From Bacteroidota bacterium (lineage in GTDB: Bacteria; Bacteroidota; Bacteroidia; Sphingobacteriales; Sphingobacteriaceae): a stretch of DNA of 14,454 bases. How positions within the stretch are numbered: position 1 is the stretch's first letter; every line of letters starts with the position of its first letter. The notes beneath the pieces are model-generated. The model was not told the DNA's origin and did not search any database. It saw only the letters and a program-made list of their open reading frames with translations. A program made the position numbers and the translations under genes. Shown one piece after another: positions 1 through 6,576 of this stretch. The stretch covers positions 1 to 14,454 of the forward strand of contig JABDBT010000068.1 in NCBI GenBank assembly GCA_013288465.1, in the 5' to 3' direction.

Positions 1-82
1 CGGCGCATATAATAAGCATATTTGAGTCGAATAGAACTATAATCGGTTCATCACCTACATTTTAAATGTTCATCAATTGCCC

Positions 83-1390
83 TCAAACCACCTCCGCCAC
101 CACAAAAGTACTACCCCCAACAAACACTAAGTCATTACTGCCAGCGTTTTTTTGAGCATTAGCCAGGGCATCCTTTACCCATTGATATGCTTCGCCATGT
201 AACCCAAAGCTTTCAGCTTTGAGCTTTAAGCTTTCTGCTTCCAGTCCCCGCGGTATATCGGGTTTGCAAAAGTAATAGATGGCGTTTTTTGGTAGTGCCG
301 ATAATACTTTACTGCTGTCTTTATCATTTACCATACCTATTACAAAGTGTAAGCGGGCATAAGGCACCCGGGCAATGTTTTTCAAAACTTCCTGTATCCC
401 TTCGGCGTTATGCCCGGTATCGCAGATGGTTAATGGTGATTGATTAATGATTTCCCAGCGGCCATGTAAGCCTGTTAGTGTTTTTACCTGGCTTAAAGCT
501 GTTTTTATATGATCGTCTGTAATATGAAAGCCCTGCAAACGCAGTTCATCAACAGCGCATAATACCGTTTTTATATTTTTAAGCTGGTACGTTCCGGGAA
601 GATCGAGTTGTAAGTGATGTGTTGTGAGCTGTGAGTTTTTGGTAGCTGTTACATCTAAAAAATAATCAAAACCATTGACCATTGACCATTGACCATTGAC
701 TTCTTCCACCTCCCATTCCTCTGATGCGAAAGTTAACGCGCTGTTTTCCAGCTTTGCTTTTTGGGTGAATATATCCGCTACTTCGGGTTGTTTTTCGCCG
801 ATGACGACGGGGATATTGGGCTTGATAATGCCAGCTTTTTCGGCCGCTATAAGTTGCAGGGTATCGCCCAGTATATTCATGTGGTCCCAGCCGATGTTGG
901 TAATAACGGAAAGGAGTGGAGTAATGATATTGGTCGAATCTAACCGTCCGCCCAAACCAACTTCAATAACGGCAATATCAACCTGTTCATTTGCAAACAG
1001 GTTAAAAGCTAAAGCCACCGTCATTTCAAAAAATGAAGGGTTTATCGTTTCAAAATCTTTAGCGTGTTCCGCCACAAAATCAACCACTTCCTGTTCGGTT
1101 ATCATTTGCCCGTTTATGCGGATACGTTCCCTGAAATCTTTTAAATGAGGCGAAGTATATAAGCCTATTTTATAACCGGCTGTTTGCAAAATGGCCGCCA
1201 GCATGTGTGAGGTTGACCCCTTGCCATTGGTGCCGCCAATATGTAAGCTTTTAAATTTGTTTTGAGGATTGTCGAGAAGATCGCATAGGGCGATGGTATT
1301 ATCAAGGTTAGCTTTAAATGCGGATTGCCCAACGCGGGTAAACATGGGTAGTTGAGCGTAAAGATATTCGAGCGTTTCGTTGTAATTCAT
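83..1390 (-). CDS. folC: Bifunctional dihydrofolate synthase / folylpolyglutamate synthase
   Basis: This cytoplasmic Mur-ligase-family enzyme adds glutamate to dihydropteroate and to reduced folates, using ATP. Reading from the ATG at 1390 gives 435 aa. Visible motifs are the P-loop GGTNGKGST (52-60), YTSPHL (78-83), EVGLGGRLD (143-151), GLHGRWE (307-313) and DTGHNAEG (324-331) in the C-terminal ligase domain. An in-frame ATG seven codons upstream (1411) is possible, but MNYNETLEYLYAQLP is the N-terminus I associate with Bacteroidota FolC, so I prefer 1390. It is last in the minus-strand run, 39 nt after the tonB-like stop, so it may be co-transcribed. Two heptamer repeat tracts are translated inside it, giving VNGQWSMVNG (231-240) and AESLKLKAESFG (385-396). 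Neither hits a catalytic motif. Confidence 0.95.
   Translation of the reverse strand: MNYNETLEYLYAQLPMFTRVGQSAFKANLDNTIALCDLLDNPQNKFKSLHIGGTNGKGSTSHMLAAILQTAGYKIGLYTSPHLKDFRERIRINGQMITEQEVVDFVAEHAKDFETINPSFFEMTVALAFNLFANEQVDIAVIEVGLGGRLDSTNIITPLLSVITNIGWDHMNILGDTLQLIAAEKAGIIKPNIPVVIGEKQPEVADIFTQKAKLENSALTFASEEWEVEEVNGQWSMVNGFDYFLDVTATKNSQLTTHHLQLDLPGTYQLKNIKTVLCAVDELRLQGFHITDDHIKTALSQVKTLTGLHGRWEIINQSPLTICDTGHNAEGIQEVLKNIARVPYARLHFVIGMVNDKDSSKVLSALPKNAIYYFCKPDIPRGLEAESLKLKAESFGLHGEAYQWVKDALANAQKNAGSNDLVFVGGSTFVVAEVV
209..243. repeat. Five period-7 units (gcttt-NN) inside folC
   Basis: Five consecutive 7-nt units start at 209, 216, 223, 230 and 237. The first four begin gcttt and the last begins gctt. 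They lie in the folC reading frame and encode the Lys/Glu/Leu-rich stretch around residues 385-396, near the C-terminus. The period does not match the codon period, so codon choice alone does not explain it. Confidence 0.75.
671..700. repeat. 4.3 perfect copies of heptamer accattg inside folC
   Basis: Four perfect tandem copies of accattg fill 671-698 and a partial copy (ac) follows to 700. On the coding strand the unit reads caatggt, and the tract is translated as VNGQWSMVNG within a linker of FolC. Seven is not a multiple of three, so gain or loss of one copy would shift the folC frame. Confidence 0.9.
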
Positions 1391-1429
1391 CCGACCCAAA
1401 TCTATAAACAATAGATAAATATCGCAGAA

Positions 1430-2233
1430 CTAATATACTTTAAGTAGAAATGCATACTCCCCATGCGTATTGCCCGAAGCAGCTACGGATGATGTGAACC
1501 TCGTATTTTTAATGGCTTCTATACAATCCTGCACCTGGTCAAGTGTAGCTTTTGTGCGGCTGCGGTTAATATGTGCTTCTAATACGTTGCCATTTTGGTC
1601 GATAGTAAAATCAACAACAACTATACCTGGTAGGCGGTGTACATTTTTTACATCGGGCACGTTAACGTAGTTCCAGTGCGGCATACTTAGCCCATTACCC
1701 GATCCGCCGGGCCCATAGTTATCGCTTAAATTAGAGCCATTAGGGCTTCCCTGGTTGCCGGGAGTAGTAGTTGTACCATCACCGCCGCCAGTGCCTTTGT
1801 TGGTATTCCCTTTAAACAAAGCCGCCTGGTTTACCACTTGTTTTTGCGTAGGTTTAGCTGTTTGGGTAGCTACGTTTGTTGTTGATTTTTTTGATTTATT
1901 GTCAACCACCGGTGCATCCTCTGTATTTTGCGTAACTATTTTTTTGTCGCTGTTATCCACTTTTGTTTTTTCATCCGTTGGTGGCGTTTGGGTTACTTTT
2001 TCGGGTACGGTATGATTTGCTTTTGGCGATACCGACGGCTGCTCAACACTGGTAATGTCTTTACCCGAGCCTTCATCAGTTGTGCCATAATTTACCAATA
2101 TGCCACCCGTACCAACTTCCTGCGGCGGCGGGTTGCGAAAAACAATAAAATAACACAAAGCCATTACAGTAGCCAGAACAATGCCTGTTGCTGCAAATGC
2201 CTTTGGGTAATTATTTTCTTCTTGATAAGTCAT
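1430..2233 (-). CDS. TonB-family energy transducer
   Basis: This 267-aa inner-membrane protein is anchored by one N-terminal helix (about 13-32). A long low-complexity periplasmic linker rich in Thr, Lys, Asn, Pro and Gly follows (about 35-185). The C-terminal TonB-like domain (about 188-267) carries the VVVDFTIDQNGNVLEAHI signature (205-222), typical of TonB C-terminal folds. TonB proteins carry proton-motive energy from ExbB/ExbD to outer-membrane proteins; TolA plays the matching role in Tol-Pal. It follows exbD in the same direction after an 86-bp gap holding a strong inverted repeat, and precedes folC. The linker is Gly/Asn/Thr-rich in its second half and lacks the classic Glu-Pro/Lys-Pro run. 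Whether it serves nutrient receptors or a Tol-like role cannot be read from sequence. Confidence 0.85.
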   Translation of the reverse strand: MTYQEENNYPKAFAATGIVLATVMALCYFIVFRNPPPQEVGTGGILVNYGTTDEGSGKDITSVEQPSVSPKANHTVPEKVTQTPPTDEKTKVDNSDKKIVTQNTEDAPVVDNKSKKSTTNVATQTAKPTQKQVVNQAALFKGNTNKGTGGGDGTTTTPGNQGSPNGSNLSDNYGPGGSGNGLSMPHWNYVNVPDVKNVHRLPGIVVVDFTIDQNGNVLEAHINRSRTKATLDQVQDCIEAIKNTRFTSSVAASGNTHGEYAFLLKVY

Positions 2234-2236
2234 TTG

Positions 2237-2276
2237 TTAGTTATTGGTAACTGGTGATTAGTTAATTAGAGATTAG
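2237..2276. repeat. Degenerate period-7 array between exbD and tonB-like gene
   Basis: The words ttag/ttgg/ctgg/ttag/ttag/ttag begin at 2237, 2244, 2251, 2258, 2266 and 2273. Spacing is therefore 7, 7, 7, 8 and 7 nt. The array starts just upstream of the tonB-like ATG and overlaps the left arm of the inverted repeat at 2254-2311. The mirrored right arm repeats the same pattern, with taat at 2290, 2297, 2305 and 2312. Confidence 0.6.
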
Positions 2277-2311
2277 GCCACTTGCAAGCTAATCTCTAAT
2301 TAACTAATCAC
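2254..2311. repeat. 23-bp perfect inverted repeat (12-nt loop) in exbD-tonB gap
   Basis: Arms 2254-2276 and 2289-2311 are exact reverse complements over 23 bp. They flank a 12-nt loop whose 2281-2288 part, cttgcaag, is itself self-complementary. The element fills most of the gap between the exbD stop (2320) and the tonB-like start (2233). There is no T-tract after the stem on the minus strand, so it is not a classical terminator. It could protect the exbBD mRNA end, attenuate tonB, or be a small mobile palindromic repeat. Confidence 0.85.
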
Positions 2312-2319
2312 TAATCTCT

Positions 2320-2718
2320 CTATTTAGGTTCCGTTGCTAAAACCAATTTAATATTCAATTTTTGGGATATGTCCATTACGGCTACAACATCCTGTATGGC
2401 AACTGTTTTGTCAACGTATAAAACAATGGTCAGCTGCGTAGCCACGCTTTTATAGGTTGCCAGGGTTGCCTGCAACTGAGCTACCGGTACTTCCTTTTTA
2501 TCTACATAATACCGCAGGTCCTTTGTTACCGATACTACTATTGTTTTTTTTGATACCGCCTGCCCGCTTGATGATTTTGGCAGCAGTAATTTAATAACAT
2601 TAGGGTTGGTAACGGTTGAGGCGATAAGAAAAAACAATAGCAGGAAGAACGTGATATCGTTCATGGCCGATGTATGCACCTCGGCCGATACCCCTCTTTT
2701 TCTTTTTCTCAGGTTCAT
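2320..2718 (-). CDS. exbD: ExbD/TolR-family biopolymer transport protein
   Basis: This 132-aa protein is the usual size for ExbD/TolR. A basic N-terminus (RKRKR, 4-8) leads into MNDITFFLLLFFLIAS. Asp21 sits at the start of the single helix, in the position of the family's conserved proton-binding Asp. A periplasmic domain follows (about 45-132) with IVLYVDKTVAIQDVV (98-112). With ExbB it forms the inner-membrane proton channel that powers a TonB- or TolA-like protein. Its ATG overlaps the exbB stop by 4 nt (2715-2718), which indicates translational coupling. Sequence alone cannot decide between ExbD and TolR. Confidence 0.92.
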   Translation of the reverse strand: MNLRKRKRGVSAEVHTSAMNDITFFLLLFFLIASTVTNPNVIKLLLPKSSSGQAVSKKTIVVSVTKDLRYYVDKKEVPVAQLQATLATYKSVATQLTIVLYVDKTVAIQDVVAVMDISQKLNIKLVLATEPK

Positions 2719-3431
2719 TTACTTGGTTCTTCTAACAGGTCAATAAACTCAATAGCATCGGTTTCGAGGCTTAATATTACCTTATCAACCATCATATTTA
2801 AAATATGATAACACACGTAAGCCACAATACCCACAAACAAACCTGCGGCCGACGTTACCATTTTTACATACAAACCACCTGATATAACGCCCATACTGAT
2901 ATTATCTGTTTGTGAAATATCGTAAAATATTTTAATTACCCCGGCAATAGTACCCAGGAAACCAAACATGGGGGCAATACCGGCAACAATGCCCAATATG
3001 CCAATGTTTTTTTCCAGTTTGGCCACTTCAAGTTTGCCTACATTTTCAATAGCGCCCTCAATATCCTTAATTGGGCGACCTATGCGCAGTAAGCCTTTTT
3101 GCAGCATACGACCCAAGGGCGTGTTGCTGTTTCGGCAAATAGCTATGGCCGACTGCAAGTTACCCGAATGGATACTTTCGCGCACCTGTATCATTAAGTT
3201 CGATTCGTTTTTAGATGCCTTGCGGATGGTAAAATATCTTTCGAAAAATATAACCAGCCCTAATACCGCTAAAAAACCTATGGGTACCATTACCCACCCA
3301 CCTTTAATTAACAAGTCGCCGAAACGAAGGTCCTGCGTGGGTATGGCCGCTAATTGCTGTGAGGCATGGTTGGCGGTATCCGCTAATTTATGAGCGGTAT
3401 CTGTTACGGTTTGCAAAAATAATAGTGTCAT
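2715..3431 (-). CDS. exbB: MotA/TolQ/ExbB-family proton channel protein
   Basis: This 238-aa inner-membrane protein has three predicted helices, at about 44-64, 143-166 and 187-210. The core family motifs are present: APMFGFLGTIAGVI (153-166), with Thr161, and KMVTSAAGLFVGIVAY (190-205), with Thr193. These threonines fall where ExbB/TolQ place polar residues along the proton path. The cytoplasmic loop (about 68-142) has the usual LQKGLLRIG-type segment. An N-terminal extension of about 40 residues, rich in Ala/Thr/Gln, precedes the first helix. Its start overlaps the upstream SPOR gene's stop by 1 nt (TAATG) and its stop overlaps exbD by 4 nt, so all three are probably made together. Confidence 0.93.
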   Translation of the reverse strand: MTLLFLQTVTDTAHKLADTANHASQQLAAIPTQDLRFGDLLIKGGWVMVPIGFLAVLGLVIFFERYFTIRKASKNESNLMIQVRESIHSGNLQSAIAICRNSNTPLGRMLQKGLLRIGRPIKDIEGAIENVGKLEVAKLEKNIGILGIVAGIAPMFGFLGTIAGVIKIFYDISQTDNISMGVISGGLYVKMVTSAAGLFVGIVAYVCYHILNMMVDKVILSLETDAIEFIDLLEEPSK

Positions 3432-4636
3432 TACTTTAGTTTAATTTCCTGGATGTATGATGTTGTAGAAATTTTATTTTCTTTTTTTAATTTAAGCATT
3501 ACTGCTTCCGCCTCTTTATGGGTTGGGTAAATACCTGCAATTACAAAACTTTTAGGGCCTGCTATATCAATTGATAAACTGGCGCTAACACCAATGCTGT
3601 TAAACCTGCTGATCAGTGCATTAGCATCGGCAAGCGTCGCTTCGGTACTTACTACAAGTTCAAAATGACTCTTTTTGGTATTGTTTGGTGCTTGTTTTAT
3701 TGCAGAATCTTTTTTTGCCGGGTTAACGGGTTGCTTAGCTGCTGTTGGTGTATTTATTGTTTTTTTTGTAACTGCCGGCAGGGGTAGCTTCTGTTTCATT
3801 TTTGCCGAATCAGCTTTTCTCGTTGAATCAGCCTTTGCTACAGAGTTGGCTTTGGCTATCGAATCAGCTTTTACCGAATCAATTATAGGTTTTTGAACCG
3901 GTATAGTTTTTATAGCGGTGTGTGCGGTACTATCGTCTGTTTTTATCCCTCTTATCTGGTGTTCCCAGGCTCTAAATTTTTCATAGGTTGAAGGTGCAAA
4001 CCGGTAAACAGCGAAAAAGCCTATTCCCAATAAAAGCACCACAGTCAATAAGATATACCATGCGGTATGCCTGCGCCTAACGCCTTCGTCATATACCTTA
4101 TCTAATTGAAGAAGTGATGGGAACCTGTCATCCAGGTCGTCGGCAGCAGCTTTTGAGGTAAAGGTGATAGCGTGGATATCATCATCCGTATTAACCGGGG
4201 TTTGGATGATTTCTACTATGGGTTTTGCTTTTTGCTGCTGTATCTCAATAGGTTCATAACCAAACAGGCCGGCATTTTCTGTTAATGCCTCATTGGCTTT
4301 AAACGCCAGTGCCGACTGATATGTATAAAACCAGCCGAGATCAGCAAAAGCCACATCATTTTCTAAAGCATCGTTTTTTAAAGCCTCAACATATTTTTCG
4401 ATGAAATACTTTGCAGATGCCAGGGATATATTCTTTTGATCGGCAACATATTCTGTTAAGGTATCATCCTCAATTACCTGTGGGTCAAATTGTACCTGGT
4501 GGTGAGGGGGATAAAACTTGCCTTCGGCTTCATTATAAAAAGCACCCACACGGGCATGAACCAGGAAGCCCAGGCCCGGCACAGTTATCTCACCATTTTG
4601 TTTAAGTAGCTCGCTTATATAAAGACTTACGTCCAT
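3431..4636 (-). CDS. HU/CCDC81-like plus SPOR domain inner-membrane protein
   Basis: This 401-aa protein has a clear modular layout. Residues 1-130 (DVSLYISELLKQNGEITVPG onward) resemble the paired HU-like domains of the bacterial CCDC81 type. An acidic stretch follows at about 150-185, then RRRH (187-190) and a single helix (191-211). Basic residues before the helix place the N-terminus in the cytoplasm. The periplasmic part holds a Lys/Ala/Asp/Ser hexapeptide repeat (256-279), a Pro/Lys/Thr linker, and a C-terminal SPOR domain (about 323-399). SPOR domains bind denuded glycan strands of septal peptidoglycan, so the protein may link cytoplasm to cell wall. Its overlap with exbB suggests it works with the proton channel. 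Whether the HU-like part binds DNA cannot be read here. Confidence 0.85.
   Translation of the reverse strand: MDVSLYISELLKQNGEITVPGLGFLVHARVGAFYNEAEGKFYPPHHQVQFDPQVIEDDTLTEYVADQKNISLASAKYFIEKYVEALKNDALENDVAFADLGWFYTYQSALAFKANEALTENAGLFGYEPIEIQQQKAKPIVEIIQTPVNTDDDIHAITFTSKAAADDLDDRFPSLLQLDKVYDEGVRRRHTAWYILLTVVLLLGIGFFAVYRFAPSTYEKFRAWEHQIRGIKTDDSTAHTAIKTIPVQKPIIDSVKADSIAKANSVAKADSTRKADSAKMKQKLPLPAVTKKTINTPTAAKQPVNPAKKDSAIKQAPNNTKKSHFELVVSTEATLADANALISRFNSIGVSASLSIDIAGPKSFVIAGIYPTHKEAEAVMLKLKKENKISTTSYIQEIKLK
3800..3871 (-). repeat. Four 18-nt units encoding KADSxx hexapeptides
   Basis: Within the SPOR-protein gene, residues 256-279 form four imperfect hexapeptides (KADSIA, KANSVA, KADSTR, KADSAK). 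In DNA this is an 18-nt imperfect tandem repeat. It makes a charged spacer between the membrane helix and the SPOR domain and could vary in length between strains. Confidence 0.75.
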
Positions 4637-4667
4637 CTGTTAAAGTAACGGATTAATTATAAAATAT

Positions 4668-4693
4668 CAAAAAAATTGCTGCCACCAGGCAAT
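4668..4693 (-). terminator. Weak terminator-like hairpin between barrel and SPOR genes
   Basis: Read on the minus strand, ATTGC pairs with GCAAT around a 9-nt loop, and a run of seven T residues begins at the 3' foot of the stem. It lies just after the barrel-protein stop (4698) and 32 nt before the SPOR-protein start. A 5-bp stem is short, so partial read-through is likely. It could lower exbBD-SPOR expression relative to the two upstream genes. Confidence 0.35.
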
Positions 4694-4697
4694 GGAC

Positions 4698-6563
4698 CTA
4701 AAAACTATAGCCAGCGCCGCCAAATATATTAAATCCGTAGTCAGGATAGTACAACCAGGTTTGATTAGTTGTATTTAAAATATTATTTACTTTGCCAAAA
4801 ATAAATATTTTACTGTTAACCTTATATTCAACGCCGCCGCTCAAATCAACAAATGAGTTTATGGGTAACGCCACTACAGAAGGCGAAGACCCTGGTGTCG
4901 GGCTTAAAATATAACTCTTGTCGTAAGCCGCGCCCCTAATTAATAATGAGCCGGTAATTTTTACATTATCAGAAATCTGTATTGATGCTCCGGCTGTTAA
5001 TTTAAACTTAGGCAGGTTCCAGGCCTGTGCCTCAGTAGCCATTTGATAATCTTTAAATTCAACACGTCCAAAAATATTTAATTCATCAGCAGGCTTATAA
5101 TCCAATTCGCCGTTAAAGCCATTTACGCGCGAACTTCCATCATCATTTATAACCGTAAATTTATTTGTGGTGGTTCTAAAATTATTCACAAATAATACCA
5201 TATCGCTTATGCTGTTACGGTAAATGTCGGCTTTAAAGCTAAGGCCCGGCGCTAAGGTGCCTTTTAACCCGGCGCTGATATCTAACTTGTCAACAGAGTT
5301 TTTGATGGGGACATTAGGGCCAATAAAAGGGTTTATTTCTGACAGGTCTCGCAGCGATGTTTTATTCACATCGCCCTTTGCTTCAACAAACAAGCGCACA
5401 TATTTGGGTATTACCTGTAACTCGGCTTTAACCGCCGGGAAAATATAAAAGTTTGAAGTATAACCAAACTGATCAACAATGTTTATGCCCGCGTCAACTT
5501 TATAAAAACTGCCCTGGAATTTAAGGTAGGGGTTAAGCCTTAATAAGCTGTTATTATAGGAGTATAAACTATCATTTTGTGTGCTCAGATCAAGCGACCC
5601 GCTTACACCCGCGTAAAACTGTTTTACAGTTTGATTTAAAAAGCCCGATAATACCACGTTGTTTTCTTTGGCCTGGTATGCATCACTATAGGCGTAGCCT
5701 TTTATTTTTACGGCGTATGTAAAATCGTTTTCAACATCTTTATAGTTTTTGGCTAACTCGCCTTCGGCGCTTATAATGCTAAAGTGCTGTTTGCCGGGGT
5801 TGAAACCTACAGGCGCTGGATTAGCCGTATTATAGCCATAAAAATAATTGGTGTTGTAGTTATAGTCAATGCGGCCGCTCAGCGCGTTCTGGTCTGTAAT
5901 ACTTTTACCAAATATGCCAATAGCATCCTTGCTCTGGTTTTGCTTGTAAAGCGTGCCCTCCTGGGCAAAATGTTTAATATAGCCGCCCGCTTGCAGGGCT
6001 TCGTCGCGCCCGTTATTAATGTAGGCTTCACCGTAGGTGGTTTTTAAATTGCCCAAACCTAATTTTACATAGTTATTTTGCAACAACGAATCTTTTTCGG
6101 CAGGCATCTTCATCGCGTTAAGCTGTTTTATCTCCTCATTCTTTTCCAATCGCTTATCTAAAGGGTCATAACTTAACGGCGCTTTAAACGGAAATTTATC
6201 CTCCAACTCGGGGTTGCGGCGTATTTTTACTGCGTCGGCCAGCACGGGTTTATAGGCAGTTGTTACCACAATTTCCTCTGTGAGGCTCCCCGGCGACTGG
6301 TCTTGTTTGTTATTTGCATTGTTGTCTGTGGCTTTCGTTGCAGCATCGCCTAAGTTTTTAGCATCTATTTTGGGTGGCGTTGCCGTGGTTTTACCAGGGC
6401 TTTTACTTACCGGTTTGGCCGGGGCTTTCTTAACCGGCGCTTTTTTAGCATGGGTTTTTGCAGCAGCCTTTTTTGTTTTATGCTGATTTGTTTGCGCGTT
6501 AACCGGAACAAAGTATAGTACTGTGATTAAGGTAAGCAGCGTATATATATATTTTAGTTTCAT
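4698..6563 (-). CDS. Secreted outer-membrane beta-barrel (TonB-receptor-like) with Lys/Ala/Pro tail
   Basis: This 621-aa protein has a Sec signal peptide (1-23, cut after VNA). Mature residues 28-60 are strongly basic and rich in Lys, Ala and Pro (KKAAAKTHAKKAPVKKAP). A segment EEIVVTTAYKPVLADAVKI (96-114) follows, resembling the start of TonB-receptor-related proteins. From about 165 the sequence alternates aromatic and polar residues as in barrel strands, and it ends GGAGYSF with a terminal Phe, as expected of a BAM substrate. It is shorter than a full TonB receptor and I see no normal plug domain. It starts 13 nt after the TPR gene, so the two are probably co-translated and may form a complex. 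The ligand or partner is unknown. Confidence 0.75.
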   Translation of the reverse strand: MKLKYIYTLLTLITVLYFVPVNAQTNQHKTKKAAAKTHAKKAPVKKAPAKPVSKSPGKTTATPPKIDAKNLGDAATKATDNNANNKQDQSPGSLTEEIVVTTAYKPVLADAVKIRRNPELEDKFPFKAPLSYDPLDKRLEKNEEIKQLNAMKMPAEKDSLLQNNYVKLGLGNLKTTYGEAYINNGRDEALQAGGYIKHFAQEGTLYKQNQSKDAIGIFGKSITDQNALSGRIDYNYNTNYFYGYNTANPAPVGFNPGKQHFSIISAEGELAKNYKDVENDFTYAVKIKGYAYSDAYQAKENNVVLSGFLNQTVKQFYAGVSGSLDLSTQNDSLYSYNNSLLRLNPYLKFQGSFYKVDAGINIVDQFGYTSNFYIFPAVKAELQVIPKYVRLFVEAKGDVNKTSLRDLSEINPFIGPNVPIKNSVDKLDISAGLKGTLAPGLSFKADIYRNSISDMVLFVNNFRTTTNKFTVINDDGSSRVNGFNGELDYKPADELNIFGRVEFKDYQMATEAQAWNLPKFKLTAGASIQISDNVKITGSLLIRGAAYDKSYILSPTPGSSPSVVALPINSFVDLSGGVEYKVNSKIFIFGKVNNILNTTNQTWLYYPDYGFNIFGGAGYSF

Positions 6564-6576
6564 GTGCCTGTCTTAT

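Noticed and set aside
3..65. Open plus-strand frame ending in TAA at 63-65, perhaps the C-terminus of a gene converging on folC
   Set aside because: Only 20 codons are visible at the window edge, and an open stretch of this length is common by chance. The opposite strand also reads open, so coding cannot be claimed.
57..69. Inverted repeat acattt/aaatgt as a folC terminator
   Set aside because: The 1-nt loop cannot form a real hairpin, and no T-tract follows on the minus strand.
696..1148. Plus-strand open frame of 150 codons inside folC
   Set aside because: It lies antisense to the well-conserved folC motifs and its translation has no recognisable domain.
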